From Brachypterus glaber (lineage: Eukaryota > Arthropoda > Insecta > Coleoptera > Kateretidae), in NCBI GenBank assembly GCA_958510825.1, contig OY294047.1:5456001-5520000 (forward strand): a DNA stretch of 64,000 nt, in the 5' to 3' direction. Each line of letters starts with the position of its first letter. Position 1 is the stretch's first letter. Under the pieces are notes generated by a model. The model had not been told where the DNA came from. It saw only the letters and a list, made by a program, of their open reading frames with translations, and made no database searches. The translations under genes were made by a program, and so were the position numbers. Shown one piece after another: positions 21,013-31,641 of the stretch.

Positions 21013-22747
21013 GGTAAGCACAACAATTGTCTTGTTACGATTCGATCACCGCAGTAATGAGAAGAATCTAGCACATGCGCACTGGTTTTTTTATTTTTGT
21101 TTTGACGGATGTCAAAAGTGGCTTCCGTTTAGGCAGTTGTAGTTTTATGAAATAGTTTAATTTGAGTGGGGTTACGGTGCGCATCAGGTCCACAAAAATG
21201 AACTATATTTTTGCACTGATTTCTGGTTTTATTACTAAAACTTACTGTCTTGAATATAATTAGGTGCGGAAATGCCAGCAGTTTTTTTGTGTTAGAATAT
21301 ATAGCAAAAGATTTTTAAAATACTCACGAATTTCTGTTTGATTTTTTTAATGGGGGCGTTGGTTTACGTTAACAATGGTTTGGTTTGGTAGTCTGCTGGT
21401 TTGGTGTTTTTTTTTAATGGGAGGCGTTGGTTTACGTTAACAATGGTTTGTTTTGGTAGTTTGCTGGTTTGGTGTTTTTTTTTTAATGGGAGGCGTTGGT
21501 TTACGTTAACAATGTTTTGGTTTGGTAGTTTGCTGGTTTGGTGTTTTTTTTTAATGGGAGGCATTTTTCAGATACGATATTTCAGAATTTAGAAGGTGAT
21601 ATATTTCAAGAATCAAATGTTTATTAATGAATATCCCGCAATTTTTTTTTACGAAAATACTATTAAAAGCGAGTACTTTTTCGCAAAGAAAAAAGTAGAT
21701 ATTTTTGTAAAATTCTGGAAAAGAATGTTACATAACCTTAAAATAATTTTTGGCATAGAGGAAAGTCGCCTAATTTCGGATACCATTTACAATGTATTCA
21801 ATATTTAATACTCGGTATTACTTTTTGATATTTTTTTTTATAACCAGATACAAGTTATTACAGCGAACCATGATTTATTATAAAAGCAATTTTATTACAG
21901 TTTATTTTTTCCAAAAAACACGGTTAAAAAAAAATCAGCGCATTTTTGTGCATTTGAAAAAGGGCTCCTAATTTCGGACATATCCGAAAATTTTTTTTCA
22001 AGAGTAGATCTGGATCCCATTGCTTATGTTTCTTGTTATTCCTTCACATTTAAGACGTAAATTAATCATTAAGCGATTTTCTACGAAATACTATAGGAAC
22101 TATAATTTTAGATTCCCAATTTCGAATATCTTAGTATCTTAGGTAATTTTCGTTTTTTCAAAATTGTTTATCTTAGTTTGTTGTATCATTATAAAAATAA
22201 TAATTAATGGTTGGTTATCCTGAATAATAATTACCTTGCGGATATCCGAAATTGGGAATCAAATGCACAAAAATGGTCTATCCAAAATTAGGCAACTTTC
22301 TGCTTTTTAGATTAGAAATTTGTAGAATGTTTACGTTTTCAAATTGCTTAATTATGAATAGTGGATCAACTTAACTAACATCATAACTTACCCAAGACAG
22401 AATCACGAACTTTTAAAACGATTATTTATAAAATAAACAAGCATAATAATGCAACTGAGCACAAAACTGCCATTTGCAATATAAACGATTTGTGCTGCCA
22501 TTTAAAGGGGAGAAGCTCTACCGTTATCATATTACAGGACGGATTTAGTTTGACTTTTGGCTTCACATAAAAGTAGGTTTCTGTTTACCTTTGCAGACAG
22601 TATCTTAAATACACTACTACCCGAAATTTGGAAACCATCCGAAATTAGGCGCATTTCCTCTACGTCAAAACAAAAATAAGAAAATCAGTGCGCATGCGCT
22701 GGATTCTTCTCATTACTGCGGTGAGTGAATCGTGTGTTGTCCTTACC
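21013..22747. mobile_element. TE-E, 1.7-kb inverted-repeat element with internal minisatellite
   Basis: Ends are inverted: GGTAAGCACAACA...CGCAGTAATGAGAAGAATC and GATTCTTCTCATTACTGCGG...GTTGTCCTTACC. At 21,357-21,565 a ~70-bp unit (TTTACGTTAACAATGGTTTG) is repeated three times. Non-coding; short frames over the repeat are artefacts. A shorter copy is at 48,128-48,865 in the opposite orientation. Confidence 0.75.
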
Positions 22748-22902
22748 AGATTTCAGGTTGCACAACCAGAAAAATACTTGTTCCATATTTAAATACTGAT
22801 CTGGCAGTCCCAACCACTGGTTGACACTGGTTGATACAGATCTTTTTTCAGTGCTTTATTAAAAATGAGGCCCCCTCTCTATAGAAAAGAATATTCTGAC
22901 AT

Positions 22903-23195
22903 TTATCCCACTGATGTGTATGATTTTTCATCAAATCCAAATATTTTATATACCACTTCTTTTTTCTTCGCTGCACCTTTATACCGTTTAAAATCCGTTG
23001 GACTATGATTGTGCTTTTTTCCAATATAAACATATCCTTCAGTTGTTTTTACTCTTGCTTTACATTTGGTGTGCTTTCTTTGATTACAATACCAGATGCG
23101 GCCGTCTTTTCCTTTATACTTGGTGTCTAAAGTATAGTTATTACCCTCAAATAGGAGTCTTTCATTTTTGTTGCTCAAAACATAATATAGGTTAG
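22903..23195 (-). CDS. mod(mdg4): FLY-16: divergent terminal FLYWCH exon, mod(mdg4)-like
   Basis: Acceptor TTTTAG at 23,196-23,197; CT completes an Ala, the only one in the array: A-N-L-Y-Y-V-L-S-N-K-N. It encodes 97 residues. F16, Y21, W35, C37, C45 and H62-N-H64 remain, but the P-K is E-R, W-R-C is W-Y-C and the inter-Cys segment (NQRKHTK) differs from the common Y-Y-K-T-K. The tail is acidic-aromatic (FGFDEKSYTSVG) rather than basic. It stands apart from the other exons, about 4 kb from its nearest FLYWCH neighbour upstream and 8 kb from the next downstream. Confidence 0.87.
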
Positions 23196-23297
23196 CTAAA
23201 ACAACAAAGTATTAGTAAATAATAATAATTTATGAGTTTTTTTATTATTAATGATAAAATCATTAATAAATTGTATTATAATCTAAATGAATATAAG

Positions 23298-24446
23298 TAG
23301 GGGAGTGTCGTACAGAACCGGGTTTTAGTTGAAAAAAATTTCTGTATTGAGTGCAGTTTTACCGAAGCAAACATTAATTTAGTTTTAACATATTACTAAA
23401 TGACTTTAGTGTGTAGTGTACCATTATCAGTTATTAAAAATATTTTCATAGTTAGTCAAAACGATTTCTTTTCTGCTAAAACGTCCAAGTACCCGGTTTT
23501 GTCAAACTGGTATAGTAAAACCGTATAGTAATATAAATACTAAGTAAATAAGTAATAAAGAAAAAAAAAGTGTTCAAGAAATAGGAACACAAAAGCAGGA
23601 GAGGAATAATATTTTTCTTCAAGCGTACTAAAATGTTCATATTTTATAACTGAACACACTAGTTAGAAGTGGTCTATTTTTTTACAGTAAAAAAATGAGT
23701 TCATTGTTGTACGCCGTAAAAAAAGGTTAGTTAGCAAAACCACCACTGGCGGCAGCACTCTTTGACTTTGATGACAGCCATACTTCAAACTACTACTGCG
23801 GAGAGGATGAAACATCCTCTCATTACTTAGCCGAGTGTGTCAGATACGACAGGATCAGGTTGCAAGTCTTTGAAACTCAAAGACTTAACCAAGAGGAACT
23901 AAGAGATCTCCCCTGGGCCAATATCCTGACCTTTATTGAAAGGACGGGCAGGTTCAAGGAGGACTCAATTAGTAAATGGCTGGGATTGCCTGGGGTGACA
24001 AAAAGGGCCAGAAATGGCCTAGTTGTCCGGCTTTGGCCAACCCAAAAATTTACTACTACTACTACCCGGTTTTGTAAAACTGCACATTAAAAGATTAAAT
24101 CGTTTGTCAAAATTTTAGGTTATAAAATATAAGTCAAAATCCTATACCAGTTTAAAGGAAATTTATTAGGCTGCATGCAAAGTGTCTCAAAAACAATATC
24201 AATCGGTCATTAAATAAAAAATGTTAGTAAAAAGTCCAAACGTACCTAAAAACTCAAGTTAAATGCACTTAAAATCTGAGATTATCGACATCATGCAATT
24301 TATGAATGCGGAGACCATCACTCATATTAAGTGACTCTATTTACATTATTATTTTGGTGTTAGCGGACAGATGACAGCAACTGTTTATAAAAATGGACCA
24401 GTACCCGGTTTTATCATACTACCCGGTTTTGTAAGACTCTCCCCTA
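23298..24446. mobile_element. Inverted-repeat element F carrying a non-LTR insertion
   Basis: TAGGGGAGTGTCGTACAGAACCGG at the left pairs with CCCGGTTTTGTAAGACTCTCCCCTA at the right, and inner ACCCGGTTTTGT motifs recur. The retrotransposon end 23,735-24,064 interrupts it. Confidence 0.65.
23735..24064 (+). mobile_element. 3' end of a second non-LTR retrotransposon copy
   Basis: Plus-strand reading gives YYCGEDETSSHYLAECVRYD and LPWANILTFIERTGRF, the same ORF2 terminus as the 19.7-kb copy, then a 3' UTR ending GGCTTTGGCCAACCC and a (TAC)n tail. Only the last few hundred bases were inserted. It lies inside the inverted-repeat element 23,298-24,446. Confidence 0.8.
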
Positions 24447-24468
24447 CCTACTTACTTTTTTCAAATAC

Positions 24469-25329
24469 ACCGGCACACAAAAAAAATTAAGTAGAATGTG
24501 CATTTGACCGGACCTACCTACGCGTACGTATTTTGGTCCGCTGAATCAGAATTCGAGGTCAGTTTGACCCTACACCCTCGAAATTTCGAGAAAACTTCGA
24601 AAAACCGTAAAAATGATGAAAATCGGCAGTTTTAATGATAAAAAAATTTTTTGGAACTAAACTAAGCGTGATTTTCATGTATTTCGATCCGCTGAATATG
24701 AATCGAAACTTTATTGAGACCACGAGCCGTTTTAAATGTAAAAAAATCACACAAACCCTCCAAAATTATGTCTTGTGTTTTTCACAGATTTCAAGTTATT
24801 TGATATATCTACGTTATAGAGTATTTATTTTAGGCATTAAATCATATTCAATCAATTTTTTTTCTGTCACGAATGGTCATTTTTACAATTTTTTCGAATT
24901 TTTCCAGCTTTAGAGGGTGATTCGACTAAAAAATTTAAGATGCGAATTAAAGACATCAAAAGATATAAAATTTTATCTGAATTGGACCAGAAGAAGTTTT
25001 TTTATCACGAAAACTATATTTTTTCGGAATTTTCGAGAGTTTTGTGTGATTTTTTCACATTTAAAATGGCTCGTGGTGTCAATAAAGTTTCGATTCATAT
25101 TCAGCGGATCGAAATACATGAAAATCACGCTTAGTTTAGTTCCAAAACATTTTTTTATCATTAAAACTGCCAATTTTCATCATTTTTACGGTTTTTTGAA
25201 GTTTTCTCGAAATTTCGAGGGTGTAGGGGTAAAACTGACCTCGAATTCGGATTCAGCGGACCAAAATACGTACCCGTAGGTAGGTCCGGTCAAATGCACA
25301 TTCTACTTATTTTTTTTTGTGTGCCGGTG
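24469..25329. mobile_element. Fold-back element G, ~280-bp arms
   Basis: CACCGGCACACAAAAAAAATTAAG... is the inverse of ...TTTTTTTTGTGTGCCGGTG. Both arms contain GAAATTTCGAGGGTGTAG or its complement and GTAGGTCCGGTCAAATGC. Apparent frames on both strands come from the palindrome and have no family match. Confidence 0.8.
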
Positions 25330-25392
25330 ATATTAATAAAACAGTGATATTTTAAGATTTATTTTTATTTATAATCTTATTTCTGAACTAAA

Positions 25393-25816
25393 CACGGAAA
25401 AAAAAATTATAGCTGGGGGGGCTATAACACACATACCAAACAAATTATAATCGCTTATTATATAAATACAAGGCTTTCTCTTACAATTATGGCAGTCAGT
25501 GTAAAAATTTATATGAAATACTTTAATTGTTTAGTGAATAATAAAATATAACAAATAGTATGGCATTTATAGCTTAAATAGATTTAATTATTGTCCGTGC
25601 TAATAATTTTTATAATATAATAAAATTTCTGTAAATTTATAATAGTGCCTGTAATAAATATAATCGTGTCTGTAATATATATAATCGTTTCCAATTTATT
25701 TTTAACATTATTAGTTATTGTGTCCCTTATAATCTATAGCTTAAATCACTATAATTTGCCACTGTTACCAAATATCTTATAATGTATAGCACAGAGCCCA
25801 CTAATTTCTTTCCGTG
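25393..25816. mobile_element. MITE H, copy 1
   Basis: Begins CACGGAAAAAAAAATTATAG and ends CTAATTTCTTTCCGTG; the inverted ends CACGGAAA/TTTCCGTG bound an AT-rich body. Nearly identical to the copy nested in TE-B at 28,799-29,213, so its activity is recent. Confidence 0.8.
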
Positions 25817-25889
25817 TATATGCATCATTAATAAAATTTTGCTAATAACGTGGTATTTTATGAGTAAACTAAATTTGCGACTTCCTCAG

Positions 25890-26165
25890 GATATGCTTTT
25901 GTTACTATCCCATGGATATACCTCGTACATCCGAAATGTCCTTCGTGTGTCCCAGGGACGTCCGGAGGGGTATTTCCCGGGGACATACTACCCGTGTATC
26001 CCAAAGGATATCCCCGAAGCATCCCCTCGGGATGTCCCTGGGATGTACGAAGGACATAACGTATATCCTTGGGACATACGGGCAGTATATCCTCAGGACA
26101 TACCTTTTGGAATGTACCGGGACATGCGACATTAAAAGGACATTGACAGGATATCCGGGGGATAT
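25890..26165. repeat. Degenerate GGACATCC-type short repeat cluster
   Basis: Some dozen half-palindromic motifs (GGGACGTCC, GGGATGTCC, GGATATCC, GGGACATAC) recur every 15-25 bases in both orientations and give long frames on both strands. Composition is much GC-richer than the flanks. Not a gene. Confidence 0.6.
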
Positions 26166-27382
26166 TATGTGCTATATGGAAAACGTTAAATTATTAAAAC
26201 ATGTACAAGTATAATTATAAGTTAAATAAAATTCTTTGTAAAGAATTTGTATTATATTATATATTCTATAGAAGCAATTATTTATTCCGAAAAACACTTA
26301 AAAATATAAACTCAATTCAATTCAATTCAATTTTTATTTGATAATAAATGAACAATTTTTACATAATATTCAATAAACACAGAAAATTTATAGTTTTTGC
26401 TTAAGTAACCTATAAGTCTAGCTTGTGCTGGTTATTATAGACATATTTTTTTATCTCAAAGGTAAGTATTGAACATTAGCATTAATAAATTAACTAGTGA
26501 TATAAAAAAGAAAATTAAAAATGTTAAGAAAGGTCAGTTGTATGTTGTTATTTTATTTTTAACTTACACATACAGTTTTAGGTAATGTTTTTAATACTAT
26601 TTAAAAAGAGATTTATATTTTGTTTTAAATAGTTTTTACTTTGTAGTTTAAAATGATTTAGGTTACTAGTATTTCTTACAATAATAAGAAAATAATAAGA
26701 AAAATATGGGTCTCCATGGCAAAAGCTAGTAGATAGCCTTTATTTAGCTATACATGTAGCTTGTTTGATGTATATATATTTTATTTTGATTATTTCCCTC
26801 ATAGACCAATTAGAATTCAGGATTTGTTTTTAAAACTTTTAAAAGCCATTAAACCAAAGCTGGCTTTTTATAAAATTTAACAGTAAGTGGTTAAACCAAA
26901 GCTATCAAATTAAATTTTTTAATTTGTTTATTTAGGAAATAATCTTAAACATTAATTCCTCGTTTTATGAATTTTTCCAACTAACCTAAGGATGCCTGTA
27001 TTTTTGACAAATTTTTGCTTAAAAGCAAATATTTTTAGGGATACTTTACAAGTGGTTATTATCGGGAAACTTCTTAAAATTTTGGATATATTAATCCCAG
27101 CCACGAAAATGCAACGGTCGCGCAGGGTGAGTTGCTTTTTCTCAAGATTGGCACAATGCAACGTTGCCAATAGCAACCATAGTCTAAGCAAAAATTTGCA
27201 CATAAAAAACTACCAGCAGTTTAACTGAAAAATAGTCTCGGGTTTTAATCTATGTTATTTATTATAAGCTCCAAGAAAAACTGATTCATTTTACATAAAC
27301 CAAGTGGTATAAATTATATTGGATAATAGGACAGTAAACTGTCATCATTCCCATTACAGCACACGTATAAAAAAAATAAAAA
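26166..27382. other. Intron, no gene seen
   Basis: AT-rich; (AATTC)n at 26,310-26,330. Overlapping frames on both strands around 26,950-27,230 are shadows of each other and match nothing I recognise. Confidence 0.4.
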
Positions 27383-27657
27383 TTATTTAGGCAGAAGTTT
27401 ACGAATGTTATCTGAGTAAATTATGTTAACGTAATGGCTCTTCAATGCCTTGTTATCCACACACATAAAAGTGTGGTTATGTGGTTTCCCAACGATAACA
27501 TTTTGGCCACTTGTTGTTATTCTTGCTTTACATTTTGTCTTGTAGTACATGGTGCATCGCCATTGAGTTTTTATCAGATCTTTCTTGCATACTGCAAACT
27601 CGTTGTTTTGGAATACCAATTTTGGGTTCTTCTTTGCCACTTCAAAGTAGATTATTC
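27383..27657 (-). CDS. mod(mdg4): FLY-15: alternative terminal FLYWCH exon, mod(mdg4)-like
   Basis: Acceptor TTTTAG at 27,658-27,659; G-I-I-Y-F-E-V-A-K-K-N-P-K-L-V-F, 91 residues. P12, F16, F21, W33, C35, C43 and H60-N-H62 are conserved and spaced as in FLY-13 and FLY-14, its nearest relatives. The tail is longer than usual (about 29 residues after H-N-H) and ends DNIRKLLPK. Confidence 0.9.
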
Positions 27658-28190
27658 CTAAAATATTTAAAAAATAAAATAAATAAAGCTGTCATGAATT
27701 GATATTTTATTTGGTATTAATTAAAAAATAATAACAAAAGTTAACTTAAGTTTTACTTTTAACCTTCCGGAACTCTGGTGCGGTCTCCCATTCCGACGTC
27801 ATTTCGTGTACCTTCATGTATTACGATCCCGATCGTTAGACTGTGAGCACAGAGACAATTAGGCGTTAATTTACTAGATTTAAAATTAAAATTTAATTAA
27901 ATAATCACATGTTCTATCAAAAATTGACAAACGATACATGTTTTTACTCAGAATTCAATTCTGAATCAATATATGTAAAATATGCAGGGTGTTCCATTAT
28001 AAAATCAAAAGAAGGTCACACCCGACGCAACCGGAAGTGACATAATTATTTTTATAATGTCAAAAAATTCAGTTTATTCAATTATATACATCTTTTAAAT
28101 TTGGATTTGTTAATAAATAAACAATTTATAGGGGAGTACCACAAATTTGTGGCACCCGGTATAACTTAAGTATGACCCGTGTATTAGAGG
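27658..28190. other. Intron, no gene seen
   Basis: Contains GCAGGGTGTTCCATTATAA at 27,984-28,002, like the start of TE-C-type elements, but no full copy. Confidence 0.35.
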
Positions 28191-28408
28191 TACAGTGAGT
28201 TAGGCTAAATGTGACACCCAGGGTAATTGTGACATGTCCTTTTATAATTCTTCTAAACAAGTTTAAATCAAATCGAAATTTTACGCGAAATATTTAATAC
28301 TGTCAAAAACCTAATGCCAGGGTTGGATTGGATATAAACTAGTTTAGAAGAATTATAACAGGACATGTCACAATTACCTTGGGTGTCACATTTAGCTAAT
28401 CCACTGTA
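28191..28408. mobile_element. MITE K
   Basis: TACAGTGAGTTAGGCTAAATGTGACACCC pairs with the inverse at the right end (GGGTGTCACATTTAGCTAAT...CACTGTA). Arms of about 65 bp, including GGACATGTC. Non-coding. Confidence 0.75.
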
Positions 28409-28593
28409 CGTAACATATTAAAAGATTCATTAAATATGTCAAAATCAATTACAATTTTATGATTATTTAGCCTTTACAATAATTCACTCTTTGGTGGTCT
28501 GTTAAGTAAATTGCATTACCAATTTGAGAAAATAACTTATTTTTTACATATAGGCATATTAGAATGATTGTAATGGTTGCAAAGCAGAATACC

Positions 28594-29566
28594 TTTTTTC
28601 TACGACTGCTTTAGAATGTAAGCAAATACACACACTTTTCAAACACAGAATGAATCCATTCTAGCTCTAGATATGGTATGAATATTCCGTATCAAGTGTT
28701 AGAAGGTTTATTAGTTTTTCTTAATATATGACCAGTTTTTTATTAATTTACTTCATAAAATTAAAACTGCTCCATCTATTGTTAAATATTTAAACCTGCA
28801 CGGAAAAAAAAAATTATAGCTAGGAGCGCTATAACACACATACCAAGCAAATTATAATCGCTTATTATATAAATACAAGGCTTTCTCTTACAATTATGGC
28901 AGTCAGTGTAAAAATTTATATGAAATACTTTAATTGTTTAGTGAATAATAAAATATAACAAATAGTATGGCATTTATAGCTTAAATAGATTTAATTATTG
29001 TCCGTGCTAATAATTTTTATAATATAATAAAATTTCTGTAAATTTATAATAGTGCCTGTAATAAATATAATCGTGTCTGTAATATATATAATCGTTTCCA
29101 ATTTATTTTTAATATTATTAGTTATTGTGTCTATAGCTTAAATCACTATAATTTGCCACTGTTACCAAATATCTTATAATGTATAGCGCAGAGCCCACTG
29201 ATTTCTTTCCGTGTGATATCTGTCACAACAATCTGACATAACCTTCAATTTTTGCATTATAACTTGTAAATATGTGCTAAAATTAAATAAAAATCTTTTT
29301 TAAGTACTGATTTGATAAAATTATTAAATAACATTAATTGATTTATTTAAAAATATGTGTTTTGTTGCATTTACAATGTCGAGTCACAAAAAACATTGTT
29401 TTTAACCTTGTCCGCAGTTTAAAGCCATACAGTGTTTCGTATATCACGTATGGAATAGTCATTCCGCGCTCGCGGGACCGTCATACTCGCCTGCCGGCTC
29501 GTATGACAAACTTTCCGCTCGCGCGGAATATTGTCTATTCCATACTAGTTATAGAATATACTATAC
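28594..29566. mobile_element. TE-B, copy 2, interrupted by MITE H
   Basis: Same ends as the 7.3-kb copy, but split by a 415-bp insertion (28,799-29,213) and carrying a deletion around 28,700 and 29,440 relative to the other copies. It is itself inserted in relic group R3: sequence matching FLY-14 stops at 28,593 and resumes at 29,567. Confidence 0.85.
28799..29213. mobile_element. MITE H, copy 2, nested in TE-B
   Basis: The insertion splits TTTAAACCTGATATCTGTCA, which is intact in the TE-B copies at 7,672 and 46,596. The only extra host bases are TG, so the target duplication appears to be 2 bp. This gives exact element ends. Confidence 0.85.
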
Positions 29567-29996
29567 CAAACGTAATTAGTCTAGAGCTGAATTTAGTTAA
29601 ATAGTTATTTAATTATAATTATAAATAATAAATTAAAATTAAATAAATAATATAAATTAACATTTAGGTAGTCAAGCTATTATAATAAATACCATTAACA
29701 ATTTCTGAAACTTATTTATTTTTGATCTTTATGCTCAGTTACGATGATTGTGTTGGTTACAAACCAGAACCTCTTTAAACTTGCCGTGTAATTAGTTTAA
29801 ATTAATTATTAGGATGATTGTATTGGTTACGAAACAGAAAATTTTTACTGCTTATTTAGTCTAGCCCTGTATTTTGTTAATTTATATCATTAATTTTAAT
29901 TAATAAATTAAACTTAAATAAATAATAGAAATTAACAATTAATTTTAGAGACTATAATTTAGCAATAAATATATACATGGCATTAACAAAATCTAA

Positions 29997-30660
29997 AAAT
30001 AATTTTTTCACTACCAGCTCAAAAGCACATCTTTATTACTGTTCTTTTCATTGGTAGAAATATTATTTCTCTACCTGACGTCAGAGGTTCTAAAAATAAT
30101 GTAATTGCACCATGGTTAATAATGAATTTTTATTCAGCTGTTTTGGAATCTAACGTTTCACATAATTATTAAATCACATTGCTATTTACAAGTGTCTTTA
30201 GGCACCAAATTTATTTATTGCATGATAAATTAAAAAATATTAACTAAATTAGTACCTATAAAATATGTTTTACAAATAAACACTTCGAAAAGTGAAAATC
30301 ATAGATCATAGATTACTAGAGGTACAATATATTAGGTATTAGATATTCAACTCGTAAAACGACAATGTTTTATAGGTTGCATATGCCTTGCTCCAAGCCT
30401 TGCGCATTTTGCGCAGCATAAATAATCTGGTCTTTTGTTGTGCTAAAGTTTCTGAGTGTTCTATATGAGGTGAATTTGTATCAAAGATGTGGGGTACTGT
30501 GGGGTTTTCCGGTTCATTAAAATCAGTAGACAGAGTTGTATTGAAGAGGGAAGAACTTGAAGAAAAATTAACTAAAGAAATTCTCTTTTTCATTAACTTT
30601 TAGTAAAATAAATAAATAAATAGCTAATTAATTGTACTGGTAGTGAAAAAAATACTATAT
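29997..30660. mobile_element. Inverted-repeat element N, copy 1
   Basis: Ends TTTTTTCACTACCAG and CTGGTAGTGAAAAAA. A longer copy in the opposite orientation is at 38,256-38,972 and a partial one at 63,695-63,877. An 84-codon minus frame at 30,339-30,593 is found only in this copy; I do not recognise it. Confidence 0.7.
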
Positions 30661-30892
30661 TTTCCACGTGAGTGAAGATTTAACATTTTAGACCGCATCT
30701 TGCGTGCTTCGCGCTAGCGCACTCATCCCGCAATTTTACGCAGGTCAAAAATGTTAAACTTATCTCACTTGGTAAATAATATACTATTATTTTTGCTCTT
30801 TATACTATTAGTATTACTATTTGTATCAGAACATCTTTACGACTCGTAAGTAGTCTAGAACTTAATTTTGTTAAATGACTGAATGAATAATA

Positions 30893-31334
30893 ACACAGGC
30901 CCACAAAATAAAAAAAGTGGTATGTGCTGGGTTTGAGACCCACCTACTCTTATGTATTTTGGGATGCTGAACACGAATCTGTCATAAAAAAAGTCACTTC
31001 ATCAGCTGATTTCTTTGCTACACTGAAAAAACTGTCTAAAATGGTAAAAATCTCATATTATTTCAGTGTAACAAAAAAATGAGCCATTGAAGTGCATTTT
31101 TTATGACAGATTCTTGTTCACCATCTCAAAATACATAAGAATAGGTGGGTCTAAACCCCAGCACAGACCACTCCTTTTTTTGTGGCCCCAGACAGTTTTT
31201 CCAGTGTAGAAAAAAAATGAGCCTATGAAGTGCCTTTTTTATGACAGATTTGTGTTCAGCATCCCAAAATACATAAGAATAGTTAGGTCTCAACCCCAGC
31301 ACAGCCCACTTTTTTTTCTTTTGTGGGCCTGTGT
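30893..31334. mobile_element. Palindromic element L
   Basis: ACACAGGCCCACAAAATAAAA... pairs with ...TTTTGTGGGCCTGTGT; inner segments (ATGTATTTTGGGATGCTGAAC and GTTCAGCATCCCAAAATACAT) also pair, and a third inner copy gives a partial triplication. End fragments recur at 11,367 and 42,619. Confidence 0.75.
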
Positions 31335-31375
31335 AATAATAATAATAAAAATAATTAAACAATAGAAATTAAAAT

Positions 31376-31641
31376 TTAAGTGTGCAGACTATTACTATAT
31401 ATTACATTAACAATTTGTGAAAATAATTTATTTTTGCTCTTTATAGGTCTGTAAGGATGATTGTGTTGGTTGCAAACCAGGATATCTTTACCACTCGTAA
31501 TTAGTCTAGCCCTGCATTTTGTCCTAAAATAAGACGTACATCTCCATTTTACTTTTCTTTCGTCCTTATTGTAAACAACGAAATCATGACTTCTGTATAT
31601 TATTTTTGGATTTTTGTTTGCCACGTCATAATATACAACAC
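31376..31641 (-). CDS. mod(mdg4): FLY-14: alternative terminal FLYWCH exon, mod(mdg4)-like
   Basis: Acceptor TTTTAG at 31,642-31,643; GT completes Gly: G-V-V-Y-Y-D-V-A-N-K-N-P-K, 88 residues. P12, F21, W33, C35, C43 and H60-N-H62 form the core. Downstream, from 30.9 to 28.5 kb, several decayed partial copies of this exon's 3' half are found (relic group R3), and a palindromic element (30,893-31,334) separates the live exon from them. Confidence 0.9.

Larger units (their letters stand above)
28480..30892 (-). pseudogene. Relic group R3: decayed partial copies of FLY-14
   Basis: Segments at 28,480-28,593, 29,567-29,600, 29,690-29,790, 29,806-29,990 and 30,790-30,880 repeat parts of FLY-14: the antisense H-N-H region (ATGATTGTGTTGGTTGCAAA), the tail region (ACATTAACAATTTGTGAAA) and the stretch complementary to the Cys region (TTAGTCTAGCCCTGCATTTT). 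None has an open finger. TE-B (28,594-29,566) and another inverted-repeat element (about 29,997-30,660) are inserted among them. The pattern is a local tandem duplication of the exon's 3' half that has decayed. Confidence 0.65.

Noticed and set aside
21364..21592. Repetitive proteins on both strands at 21.4-21.6 kb
   Set aside because: Translation of a 70-bp minisatellite inside TE-E.
24635..25279. Open frames on both strands of 24.6-25.3 kb with similar products
   Set aside because: They are mirror translations of the fold-back element's arms (24,469-25,329); no family motif and no splice or start context.
25782..26214. Overlapping 100-117-codon frames on both strands
   Set aside because: They are produced by the GC-richer short palindromic motif cluster, which lacks stops in several frames; no conserved domain.
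30339..30593. 84-codon minus frame starting MKKRIS
   Set aside because: Lies inside element N and is absent from the other copies; composition plausible for a protein but no family recognised.
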